From Begonia masoniana (lineage: Eukaryota > Streptophyta > Magnoliopsida > Cucurbitales > Begoniaceae): a stretch of DNA of 64,000 bases. The notes beneath the pieces were generated by a model. The model was given only the letters and a program-made list of their open reading frames with translations. It made no database searches and was not told the DNA's origin. Below are positions 24,443 to 35,183 of this stretch, piece after piece. Made by a program: the position numbers and the translations under genes. The stretch's first letter is position 1; every line of letters starts with the position of its first letter. The stretch spans positions 20,119,432 through 20,183,431 of the forward strand of contig CM039509.1 in assembly GCA_022432975.1 (NCBI GenBank). The letters run 5' to 3'.

Positions 24443-25212
24443 TGTGATGACCCAAATGTGTACGTATAAGTACAACTACGGGGCAAACCTCGGGTTGCGG
24501 GGTGGATCCCGGACTCAAGTGTAGGCGAATCTCGGGTTGTAAAGAGGGGGTCGTCACAATCCCACATCGCTTGGGGAAGTATATGGAAATGAAACATATG
24601 TATGGAAACCCTCCCAAGATAGTAAGACGGTTTTGGAGCACAATTGGCAATGGATCCCATAAGAACTCCAAAGTTAAAAGTGCTTCGGCAAGAGTAGTAC
24701 CAGGTTGGGTGATCGACTGGGAAGTCCTTGTCAAACAAAGCCGTGAGGGGAGGATATTGGGACACGGCCCAATCTCCAGAGCGGACAATATCTTACTGGA
24801 AAGAGGGGGTCGTTACAAATGGTATCAGAGTCTGTATCCAACCAGAAATGTGGCCAACGGGGACGTTAGGCCCCGAGGGGGGGTGATTGTGATGACCCGG
24901 ATGTGTACGTATGAGTACGACTGTGGGGCAAACCTCGGGTTGCAGGGTGGATCCCGGACTCGAGTGTAGACGAATTCCAGAAATGAAGAATATGTAAGGA
25001 AAACCTCCCAAGATAGTAAGACGCGTTTTGAAGCACAATTGGCAACGGATCCCATAAGAACTCTGAAGTTAAAAGTGCTTCGGCGAGAGTAGTACCAAGT
25101 TGGGCGACCGACTGAAAAGTTCTCACCAAACAAAGCCGTGAGGGGAGGATATTGGGCCACAGCCCAATCCCCAGAGTGGACAATATCTTACTGGGAAGAG
25201 AGGGTCATTACA
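24443..25212 (+). mobile_element. Cassandra-type TRIM with 5S rRNA sequence (copy 1)
   Basis: 770 bp, perfect TSD tgttc (24438-24442 and 25213-25217). LTR1 24443-24817 (375 bp), primer site TGGTATCAGAGT (24820-24831), 70-bp centre ending in a G-rich polypurine tract, LTR2 24888-25212 (325 bp, with an internal deletion of about 50 bases). Each LTR contains a 5S rRNA-like segment (24652-24728 and 25047-25124): ggatcccataagaactc, gaagttaaaagtgcttcgg, gagagtagtaccaggttggg. This combination of 5S sequence inside TRIM LTRs is the hallmark of Cassandra. It is non-coding and depends on helper enzymes. Open frames here are chance. Confidence 0.93.
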
Positions 25213-25472
25213 TGTTCAATCTCTTTGTAATTAAAGTAATATCCTCATCATCTTCTTCCTTCTCGAATTCCATTTGGTTGCTTGATGAGGTTTTGAGAGC
25301 GATATCCTTCTTCTTGGAGACTTCTTTATCATTTTTCTCTTCCTTTTTACTAGCCTTAATCATCATCTCATATGTCATGATAGATTTGATGAACTCTCCA
25401 TCTTAAGCACCTTAAGGTCACGTGCTTCTTGGATAGCTGTTACTTTTGGTTGCCAAGCTTTAGCTAGGCATT
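25213..25472 (-). pseudogene. C0 copia gag middle segment
   Basis: Minus-strand pieces KAWQPKVTAIQEARDLKVL and MESSSN, then a lysine/glutamate-rich stretch, the usual segment between the UBN2-type gag core and the zinc knuckle in plant copia gag. It is continuous with neighbouring pieces once the TRIMs are removed. Confidence 0.78.
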
Positions 25473-26003
25473 TGTGGAGTTCCCAATAAAATATTGTTTG
25501 CTTTGAGCCGTAGCCCACATGAATTTATTTTTGGAGTTAGCCCAAAATGCATTGTTCTAAGTAGGAAGGGGAACTATACTTACAAACAACTAAATCTCCA
25601 TTCCCCTAAGCGAAGTGGAATTCCCCCACTAGTATGAGATGGACTTTCACAATCCACAAAATATTAGGTCGTCTTTGCCTTCACAGGGAAAGCTATCACA
25701 ATCTCCCCTCCTTGGGGCCTGACTTCCTTGTCGGCCACAATTTCAATTGGAAATTGACTCTAATACTATTTGTGGAGTCGTTCAGTACAATATTATCTGC
25801 TTCAGTCTAGAGCCCTCATATAATTGTTTTTGGGTTAGCCCAAATGAGTTGTTCTAGATAGGAAAAGAAACTTTACTTATTAACAACTCAATTTCCACTC
25901 TTCTAAGCAATGTGGGAATGTCACACCTCCACTGGTATGGGTTGGGCTCTTACAATTAACAGAATCATGGGTCATCCTCGCCTTCACAGGGCGGGTCGTC
26001 ACA
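25473..26003 (-). mobile_element. TRIM-like element T2, older relative of T1
   Basis: Direct repeats 25473-25700 and 25771-26003 around a 70-bp centre. The minus strand has TAGTATTAGAGTC (25756-25768), a decayed Met primer site. It shares the T1 layout and blocks (caatattgt, cactagtatg, gccttcacagg). Candidate TSD gcatt/gcacc differs by two C-T changes. It is more diverged than T1. Confidence 0.78.
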
Positions 26004-26084
26004 GCACCTGAGAATTTTTCAAACAAACTCTTTGTTGGGATAAACCCTACCAAGAGATTTTAAACCATTAGTAATGTTAGTAAA
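26004..26084 (-). pseudogene. C0 copia gag fragment (plus 28440-28482)
   Basis: Joined across the LTR at 26085-28439, the minus strand reads DQTIYQMFSRF, then TNITNGLKSLGRVY, then a stop and KILR, matching the copia gag core (MFTRFTNI...LKSLGK...KILRSLP). The 43-bp piece 28440-28482 is the part left between two solo LTRs. Confidence 0.8.
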
Positions 26085-28439
26085 TGTAACGACCCCTACC
26101 CGTAACCCTTAGTTTCCCGTATAAAATTTTTCATTTTTATGCGTACAAACTGTAAATCTGACTTTCGAGTGGAAATAAAACTTTTAAAATCGAAATCGGA
26201 ATTGAAATAGAAATCAAGTCGTTCGAAAACTGAATTAAAATCAATTAAATATACTTAAAATAATTTAATTAACAATTAAAACAATTTAAAAATAAAACAT
26301 ATTATATTTATCTTTTTTTTTTCTCTTGGTTTTTCAATCGGCGGCAGAGGAGGTGGCGATTGCTCGCCATAAAGTGGCGAGCAAACGCCTGCTCAATCGC
26401 CAATAGGCGATTGCTCATGGCAAGCAATCGCCAATAGGCGATTACCACTTCGCCTAGCGATCGCCAGGCAAAAGGTGGCGATTGCTCACCATTCTGTGGC
26501 GAGCAATCGCTACGCTCTCTGGAAATTTTCCAGAGAGCGCTCATCCTTTCCTCCTATATTTCTCACGCCCTGCACTTCATACACTCACAACACACAACAC
26601 AACCACACACTCTTTCCTTTTCTCATTCCTTCTTCACGTGCCATTACAATTCACATAACATACTTCCGCATTGTAACCCCGTCTCTCGCATACATTACAC
26701 ATGCTATTACGGACCTATTCACCGACTCAAAACACAATCGAACATAACCAATTTCGTGAAAACGAACCGCATGGTTCCGTTTAAAAGTTTAACATTCCCA
26801 CTATTTGAAAAACATTGAAAATTCAACAAAATACTATCAAATCCAAACATCCTAAAATATCAACTATACAATTCACCTATTCTTCATCTATCAAATCCCA
26901 AAATATTTACCTACGCCCCCCACGGGTCAAAATCACGCCCCGACTGCCAGCGCACTCCCGCGAGCCATCACTCCTCAACGTGTTCATACTTCAGGCGGAG
27001 GGACATCATCCTCACCTGTCTCGAAATCACCTACACCATAAAGACACCTATGAGATAAAAATCTCAGTAAGTTCTACGTAAATGCTAATGCATGATCATG
27101 TATGCAATGAAAGCCGTCCATGTCATTTCATTTCAGTACGTGTCAGTCTAGGTTAACGGGCCCTAATTGCATTCAGATGGATAGGGCACATCAAGTGGGT
27201 AGACAGCCCACATCATCTGAAAGGAGGAAGACTCGCTCACCATGGAACGCCAGGTCTGAACCTCACCCGAATAACCACCATATGTTATTAATCATGATAC
27301 TTTACTTGCCACATGCATGCAATTCTTTCTCTTTGAAATCAATGCGTAAATTCATTTTTCATGGCATTTTGAAGACTATGATGTATGAACAGTTAAATAC
27401 GTAATACAAACATACATAATGAGAATACCATCAAAACCTCTCAATATATCAAAACATCATAACACGTATCCTATAAAACGATTAAACCTAATCTACCCAA
27501 CCAAAGCAAAGTAATTAAACAAACAGAGCTCCAACAATCCTCAACAACAAATTCTGACATACGGTGTAGGCCAATCGGCCACAGTAAGTCACGAGAACTT
27601 ACCTCGCGTCGATGCACACCGAGCTCCGTCCACGAGCGTTAGTTCGCCTATACATTTCACAATATACACGTTAAACCGAGTCTAAATCCTCAAACTTCAA
27701 AAATAACTATGTCCTAACTAAAGAAAAATCTCCTAAACTCTATTTTAGTTCGTTGAGGCATTTCATCGAGCAATTTGCGCTCGATATGTCAAAAACCTCT
27801 ATTAATGGAGGTTTTTAAACTCCAACTTAACCAAGTCTTCAATACACCTCAACAAATCGATAAACTAAGCTCTGATAACTATCAATACGTCCATTAGAGG
27901 CATAACTAAGCTCAACCTATCAATTTCAAACATTGATTCACGTTTCTGACAAAAACCCTAACGAACCCTAATCGTTTTAAACCTTAGAAATCAATACCTA
28001 ACGTTCCAAAAGTGTCGAGCCTTACCTAGAGAGCGATGACGGAAGAGAAACGTGAAAACTCGAGTCGCCGGAGGACAAGCTTCGACCACGGAGAGAAGAA
28101 TCGCCATAGGGGAGGAGAAGAATCGCACGGTGAGGGAGAGGAAGAAATGAAATTGGCGTGGGTGAGGAGAAAGAAAGTGAGAATTTGATTTTAATTAAAA
28201 TTGGTTTGTGCATTTACCAAATCGCCCTCCCATTTGATTTCAATTTCTTCTTCCAATTTGTCTCGTTATTTAACTAACGATTCGATTTTTCCAAAATTCT
28301 CATATTTCACCACAAATTCAAATTTATTATTACGGCTTCGTTAAAACTTTTCGTTCGTAAAACGGACTTAATTTGATGTATCTACAAAAATGCCGATTAT
28401 ATTGGAATAAAACTAAATCCCGTAAAGCCGGGTGTTACA
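26085..28439 (-). mobile_element. Solo LTR (family B relative) in C0 gag
   Basis: TSD gtaaa (26080-26084 and 28440-28444), ends TGTAAC...GTTACA. Sense minus: donor CGAG|GTAAGT (27602), hairpin GGCC-GATT-GGCC, arm 27560-27570, arm 27030-27040 (11 pairs, one G-U), acceptor TGTAG|G at 27031. The predicted intron is 572 bp and, unusually, I see no tandem repeat in it. A cluster of ggcgattgctcgcc palindromes fills 26340-26510, next to a perfect 12-bp-arm hairpin at 26514-26538. Confidence 0.93.
26514..26538. other. Perfect hairpin, 12-bp arms and 1-base loop
   Basis: gctctctggaaa, t, tttccagagagc. The related LTR at 47618-49880 keeps the hairpin at 48008-48032 with 10-bp arms and a different 5-base loop, so the stem is better conserved than the loop. 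Confidence 0.85.
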
Positions 28440-29959
28440 GTAAATCTAGAAAACATTTGGTAAATAGTTTGATCCTTGTCCATGTAACACCCGGGAATTT
28501 CCAATACATGCATAGCCCTAGTTAAGGTATATCGTGAGGGCTTAACGTTAGTCCTATAGTTTTCCTAAATAGTTAGAAATTGGAGTTGAGATGAATTGAC
28601 TTAAAAGTAAATTTAAGTGAACAAAAGGGGAAGGAATTGAGAGGTTCATGTTGGTTTAAATGTGAAGAGAAAGTGGGGTGATGAAAAGTAAAGTTGAAAG
28701 TAAAAGTAGTGAATAAAAGTGATTGAATGAGAGTATGTCACGTTGGGAATTTCAAGGGAAGAAGTGTGGTAGTGTTGAAGGGTTATAGTAATTAAGATAA
28801 AAGAGGGTTGAAAAGTAAAAAAGAGGAACCAATGGAATGAAGAAGATAAAACTTAAGTGTTGGTGGGTTGAAAAGTCAAAAGCAGGAACCAATGTTGGTG
28901 ATTGCTTTAGAATGGAACCTTCCACGCGGGAGAGAAGAGAAAAAGGTGAGGGAAGGGTTAGTTTATAAAATTTTATTAGTTTGTGGTAGAAATTGAAATA
29001 TTACCCTAAGTGATATTTTAAAAGGTGTTAAATGGAGGAGTAAAAGACAAATTTTGGTTGTCTTCTCCTCTCTTTTTCTTCCACGAACCAGCAGCCATTA
29101 GAGGAGCTTCCCTTCTTCTTCTGCATCCTTTTTAACAAGCTTTAAGGTATGTTTTAGTTGGGTTAGTAATAGATGCATAAAAAAACATTAAGATTTTGGT
29201 GTTTTTAGTGAAATTGATGGGTTTTTGGAAGTGTTAGGAAACCCTAGGTAGGGGGTTCCAAAATTTAGCTTTCCCTTGCTTATTTTCTTGTTAATTTGGT
29301 GGTTTAAACCTTGGATAGGATTGTTCAGGTTGTTTTTAGAGAAAGATTTGAGTTTTGATGGAAGTTGGAGAAAAATCGGTTGTTGGAAATTTGTAGCCGG
29401 TTCTGTTCTGGGTGTTTTCGAATTGGCCAACTTGTTTGACTGTTAAATTTGATAGCTTCAATGGATAGTAGACGTGTAGAAGTTTATGGAATGGGGTGGC
29501 ACGTCAAAATCCGTTGAAAAAATGAGTAAGTTATGGCCGATTGAAGTTGGACGATAGAAAATGTGGGAATTTTGGGTTTTAGAGTTTAGGTTTTAAAGTT
29601 GGTTTAAATTGGTTGTTAGATTGGTTGTTAGGCCTGGTTTTCAATTTATAGAATGTTGCTAAGTTATTTAATGTTGCTAAGTTGTTTTCCTTATGTTTGC
29701 TAGATTAACAAGTGAACGAGTGGACCAATCGAGTGAGCGAATAAGAATACGTGCGAGGAATCCAGGTAAGTAGTGAAGTGTATGTGTTTTGCCTTCGGGC
29801 CTACACCATGGAACGGTAGAGAATTGTTTGTTTGTTTGGTTATTTTGTCTTGTTTGTTGGTTTAGCATTGTCTGACATGCATCATGGTTTCAAACTACGA
29901 AAATATGAGTTTTTGCATGTTTTGATTTGTGAGTATGGAATGTAAGATATGCAACGGTG

Positions 29960-30180
29960 TCTCTACGAGAGATGTACGCCTATGTGTCTCTACGAGAGAT
30001 GTACGCCTGAGTGTTTCGAGTAGAACAGATTTCTACGAGAGATGTACGCCTGAGTGTCTCGAGTAGAATGGATTTCTACGAGAGATGTACGCCTAAGTTT
30101 CTCGAGTAGAACGGATTTCTACGAGAGATGTACGCCTGAGTGTCTCGAGTAGAACGGATTTCTACGAGAGATGTATGCCT
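29960..30180 (+). repeat. ~43-bp tandem repeat in predicted LTR intron
   Basis: About five units; the unit has two halves, tctacgagagatgtacgcct and gagtgtctcgagtagaacgg. It occupies the same place relative to the splice-like signals as the unrelated arrays of the other LTRs. Confidence 0.9.
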
Positions 30181-30344
30181 ATGATTAGTGAAATGAGAAT
30201 TGAATGAATACAACCGAGAGTTAGAAACTGCATGTGTTATGAGTGAGTGTGCATTATGTTTTCGTATGCATTATTCCCGACTTGCTAAGTATTAGGCTTA
30301 CGTTTTGTGTTCTGTGGTGTAGGTGGAGACGCTGTAGCAGGTAA

Positions 30345-32500
30345 TGTAACGCCCCGAGTTATATGAACCCGGTTGGTCACACAAACCCCGTACATGACTA
30401 AACTTTCTATCATATTTTTTTTTTTGCTTGCAGCGGAAATCATTTAAACAAAATAGTAAAAAGTGTTTGGATAGTCGGGCGAAATGTTAGAAATAGTTGA
30501 CCAAGGGAAAATAAAAGTTTAAACCGCGAGTTGCTTTAAAGGTGGCGAAAGTCAGACGCACCTGCCGCTGAACCAAGTCAACGAAAAAGGCTAAAAACAG
30601 AAAACAGAAGACATCATCCGGTCATAAAACGACAAAATATTCTCTCCATCTTCCGGTGGTTTTACTCACGGCATCCACCGGTGACTAAACGACAAAAATA
30701 CTCTCTACAACTTCCGATGACGTCAGCCAGATGATTTCCTTCATCCGATAGATTTAAACCTACATCTTCCGGTGGACTATTACACGACATCCACCGGCCA
30801 CTAAACGACAAAAGACTTTCTACATCATCCGGTGGATTTACACACGACATCCACTGGTCACTAAACGACAAAAGAGTTTTTACATCATCTGATGGCTTAT
30901 CCGAAGACATCTTCCGATAGAATTAAACATACATCATCCGATGGCTTTTCTGAAGACATCTTCCGATGGACTTAAACCTACATCATCCGATGGCTTTTCT
31001 GAAGGCATCTTCCGATAGACAGCATAACTCAACATTCACCGATAGACATCAACTACCGGTAGAAAACAGAGTACATTTCAACTATTCCTCACTATACAAT
31101 ACAAAACACTAATTACATAAATGAATTTGCTTACTTTTCCAAGACCATTCAGAAACAACTCAAACCACTACATTAATCAAATCCAGTAAAAAATAACATT
31201 TAAAACTCAACAGATCACCGTTATCGGAAAAATCTCAAAACGTGTTCAAAGTACTGAAACCACTACTGTTATGGGAACTTAACATTTCTAAATTTAAACA
31301 CTGTCAACTAAACCTTCTCACCAACAGACATCAGTTAAATCGCCTCATCAGTTCACCAGGTCCGTGGCATGAGTGTGCTCCCCAACCAGTCTATCCCTCA
31401 ATAAACTCAGAGGATTCACCTGCTGTCACTTCTTCACCTACATCACAAAACTCACCTATTAGCCTAATGCTAAGTAAGCAAAGCAATGATAGAAAGAAAA
31501 GAATGAAATGCCGAAACATAAATTCCTAATCATGCAATTTCTACTTTCTCCTCTCAGTTGTTCATGCGTTGTTTCTGTTCAGATCCCCCTGTGAAATTGG
31601 GAGTTGGATCAACTCTCCCAAAGTATAAATATCCTCTGTCTCATTAAGTGTTGGATTAGCTCCCTTAACAGTGAAGCTGATTCTCTGTTCAGATCCCCCT
31701 GTGAAATTGGGAGTTGGATCAACTCTCCCAAAGTATAAATATCCGCTGTCTCATTAAGGGTTGGATTAGCTCCCTTAATAGTAAAACTGATTCACATAAC
31801 TGTTTCAATACGTTCAATCCTTACCATGCCAACATGCATTAAAATTCATTTTCGTATACTTTTAAAACATGATGCATAACACACACAGACACATCCAAGT
31901 AAACACAATCCTAACGTTTTGTGATGTAGGCCCGAAGGCACAAGCAAACTTTACTTACCTGGTCTCCTGGAAATCGCTCGGTTTCAACTACTCTGGAAAC
32001 CCTGCTCACCTAGTTTCATAAGCAAAAATACCGATTAGATCACCACTAACCTTATCCTAAATCGTTCTAAAACCTAAGGGGCTCGTTTGAAATCTTTAAT
32101 CATCATACACTCTCGGCTCAATACTAAAATCGAACTCAACCCACTCGCAGTATTAACAAAATACGCGCATTACACTATTTCTGCTATCTAGCCACTAAAA
32201 TCTCGAGAAATAAAATGGGAAAACTCACCTAGTTTGAGGAATGAGGGTCAGAGAGGGAAATCGCCTGGAGCTCTGCTATGCTTGAGCTGATTACCGAGAA
32301 GGGAAAATGAGGGAAAACAATGGCGGCTAAACCTCATTAAACCCTCCCTTAAATACGTTATCCATTTATAAAATTGCTAATTACCCTTTTGTCCTTACAT
32401 AGTTATTTACTAACCTAATCACTTTCTCCCTCAATTCTTCCATAAAATTAACACATTATAATTGGCAATTAAATTTGGTTTAATAGAGCCGGGTGCTACA
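30345..32500 (-). mobile_element. Solo LTR (family 1) nested in 28483-33356
   Basis: Ends TGTAAC...GCTACA with TSD ggtaa/ggtga (one mismatch), inserted just downstream of the leader acceptor of the host LTR. Sense minus: donor CTAG|GTGAGT near 32228, donor CCAG|GTAAGT (31958), arms 31916-31930 and 31437-31451 (perfect, 15 bp), acceptor at 31438. Two ~110-bp repeats (31575-31795) lie between them. TGACGTCA is at 30718-30725 among CACCGG-type repeats. Confidence 0.92.
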
Positions 32501-33356
32501 GGTGAGCTAGTTGAGAGAGCCCAGTACTAGGGAGCATGCACGAGGTTCCAGACATGCTGGTGCAGGTATTTGTCGGGGTGTCTTGACCATGGTCTTCGAG
32601 GAGATTTGTGGGATTCGGTATTTTGTGAGTTTGTTGGCTTTTATTTGTATAAATGATAGGTGGTAAATGTTGTTTGTTTTGAAACTCTTGCTAGTAAATA
32701 TTTGTTTTTCAGGATTTTTGGTTTTAGAAAATTTAATTGTTATTCTGCTCGATTTTTCGTAGAGTAAACAACGTTGGTTTTCACTTGTTTTCATGTTTTT
32801 AATGCCGTGTTGGAGTCGCTTTTCAGAGAAATTTACGGGTCAAGGAGTCGGGAATGTCGGGAAAGTTTGAGATAAATTTTGGGTGATTTAGGTGTGAGTG
32901 GTTTGAAGAAAAAATAAAAAAAATGGAAGAAGGGCGCTGGTGGCGCGCAGGGCGCAAGAGGCGCGCGCGGGGCGCAGGCTGCAGTGCACGCAGCACTTAG
33001 CACCGATCGATCGGCGCTGCGCGCTGATCAATCGGAAGGTGTTGATAGCGCACCCGAGAGGGTGCCGATCGATCGACGCATGGCGCCGATCGATCGGCAC
33101 TAGCGCGTGCACGCGTCGCACTGCATACAAAATTTATTTTTTTTTTTAAATTGTCCTATTTCTACAATGTTTTAACCCGATCTTTTCTGGTACGTTTTGC
33201 GCGTATTTTGGGCACGTTTGCCAACAAATTTTTAGGGTTTTAAAAACCCAAAAATTGAGTAAAAATTTTATCGAAAATTATTTTAAATTACTTTTTAAAC
33301 GCGGGATTGTTATGCAAAGTAACGCACCGAGCCGGGGTGGGTTCGGGGGCGTTACA

Positions 33357-33797
33357 GTCCATGGCAAATAATTTATATTCATTAACAAATATACTCAATT
33401 TACTTTCTTTAATCTGGTTTGTTCTTTCGTGTGTGATCTCAAGTAATTTCCTAATTTCATGTGCATTATCACACCCTTGCACTCAATTAAAATCTTCTTT
33501 ATTTAGTGCACAATATAAACTATTCATTGCCTCAACATTTAGACTTAATCTACGCAAATCATTATCATCAAAATCTATACCTAATTCAGGAAAATTTAAA
33601 CAATTTCCAACAACCAACCACACTTGATAATCCAAAGATTTTATGTAAATCTTTATTCTATAACTTTCAATAAACATAATTATTTCTTTAAAAAAAAAGT
33701 GGCCCATAGATATAGTGCTCCTCTACACGTGAAGAGTTTATATTGACAACTAATTATTTCAATCACAATAAAATTTTAAAGAACTGTGTTGACACAA
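33357..33797 (-). pseudogene. C0 copia gag N-terminal part
   Basis: Minus-strand pieces IYIKSLDYQVWLVVGN, DFDDNDLRRLSLNVEAMNSL and CALNKEDFN, then CDNAHEI...EITHERTNQIKESKLS and FVNEYKLFAMD: the N-terminus of a plant Ty1/copia gag (UBN2 family). It includes the conserved W, the N-x-CxNAxE region and the THEGTxQVKESK motif. One in-frame stop and several changes make it a pseudogene. It joins 28440-28482 once the solo LTR is removed. Confidence 0.85.
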
Positions 33798-34509
33798 TGT
33801 GATGACCCAAATGTGCAAATATGGGTACGATGGCCGCACGAACCGGAACCCAGATGGCGGTACGTCAGCGCGGGTGAACCGGATGGTGACGGGTCGTAAA
33901 AAGGGGGTCGTCACAATCCCACATCGCTTAGGGAAGTATGTGGAAATGAAACATATGTAAAGAGACCCTCCCAACACAGCAAGATGCGTTTTGGAGCACG
34001 ATTGGCAACGGATCCCATAAGAACTCCGAAGTTAAAAGTGCTTCGGCGAGAGAAATTTCAGGTTGGGTGACTTTCTGGGAAGTTCTCGCCAAACAAAGCC
34101 GTGAAGGGAGGATATTGAGCTGCGGCCAAATCCCCAGAGCGGACAATATCTTGTTGGGATAAAGGGTCGTTACAAATGGCATCAGAGCCTGTACCCAACC
34201 AAAAATGTGGCCAATGAAGACGTTGGGCCCCCGAGGGGGGGTGATTGTGATGACCCAAATGTGCAAGTATATGTACGATGGCTGCACAAACCGGAACCCA
34301 GATCGCGGTACGTCTGCGCGGATGAACCAAAAGGTGACGGGTCGTAAAAAGGGGGTCGTCACAATCCCACATCGCTTTCGGCGAGAGCAATTCCAGGTTG
34401 GGTGACTTTCTGAGAAGTTCTAGCCAAACAAAGCCGTGAGGGGAGGATATTGAGCTGCGGCCCAATCCCCAGAGCGGACAATATCTTACTGGGAATAGGG
34501 GTCGTTACA
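33798..34509 (+). mobile_element. Cassandra-type TRIM (copy 2)
   Basis: 712 bp, perfect TSD cacaa (33793-33797 and 34510-34514). LTR1 33798-34174 (377 bp) with a 5S-like segment at 34010-34087; primer site TGGCATCAGAGC just after it; LTR2 34246-34509 (264 bp). In LTR2 about 110 bp are missing, from the cacatcgctt block to the gcttcggcgagag part of 5S, with gctt at both borders, so the promoter-proximal part of its 5S segment is lost. Confidence 0.93.
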
Positions 34510-34881
34510 CACAATTTGTAGGATCATGTGTTGTTCTTAATCGAATCAAAGTTTAGTAAACAGCGGTGTTGCAGTCTTAGCTTTTCTTGACCAAGATATT
34601 GAATCTATTGTCGAGAATATAGTGTAGGATCAAATTAATCTAAGAGAGGGAGAAATAAGTTATATAAAAATTTTGCGTGATCAAAACTATATTTGTTTTC
34701 AAGGAAAAGTTATTTTCAATTCTCTTTTACTTTGATAGTTCTACAACTAATATCACATGCAATCACAATAATAAAATAGAAGGAAAAAGGAAGTGCAAAC
34801 TTATTTGTTAATGCGGTTCGACTAACCATGTCTACTCAGCACTTCAAGCCTCCTTCTCATAGATTTCTTTCCAACTAGAAC
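34510..34881 (-). other. Probable C0 copia 5' LTR or leader
   Basis: Non-coding, AT-rich sequence directly upstream (element sense) of the copia gag. It continues at 56043 after the LTR inserted at 34882. No primer site can be assigned with confidence. Confidence 0.45.
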
Positions 34882-35183
34882 TGTAAAATCCAGTTTTACG
34901 GGTTTTTGAATCGTGCACGCAATGGCAATTTTGTAAATAATTGAAATATGTCTGTTTTACAAACCGAGAGTTTTAATGGAGTCCTTGTAATTAATATAAA
35001 TTTTGGGAGAATTATAGGAATTTATGAAAATCAAACCGAAATATAATGCTTAAGTTTCTGGTTTTGACCCTATAGAGATTTAATTCGTAGAAATATTAAA
35101 ATAAATCCGTTTGTCGAACAGAAGGTTTTATTCTAGCCCTAAGAATAAGTTGGAATAATTGGTGAAATAAAGAAATTTTAGAG

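Larger units (their letters stand above)
28483..33356 (+). mobile_element. Solo LTR (family A), interrupted
   Basis: TSD gtcca (28478-28482 and 33357-33361). Starts TGTAACACCCGG, ends GGGGGCGTTACA; about 2.7 kb without the LTR nested at 30345-32500. Predicted introns: 29147-29703 (AAG|GTATGT to GCTAG) and 29766-30322 (CCAG|GTAAGT to TGTAG|G). Arms 29800-29814 and 30309-30323 form 15 of 15 pairs, two of them G-U. A GC- and CpG-rich block with repeated ccgatcgatcgg palindromes is at 32935-33125. Confidence 0.93.

Noticed and set aside
24652..34087. Genuine 5S rRNA genes
   Set aside because: The segments are partial, diverged and lie inside TRIM LTRs with primer sites and TSDs, so they are Cassandra sequence and not a 5S locus.
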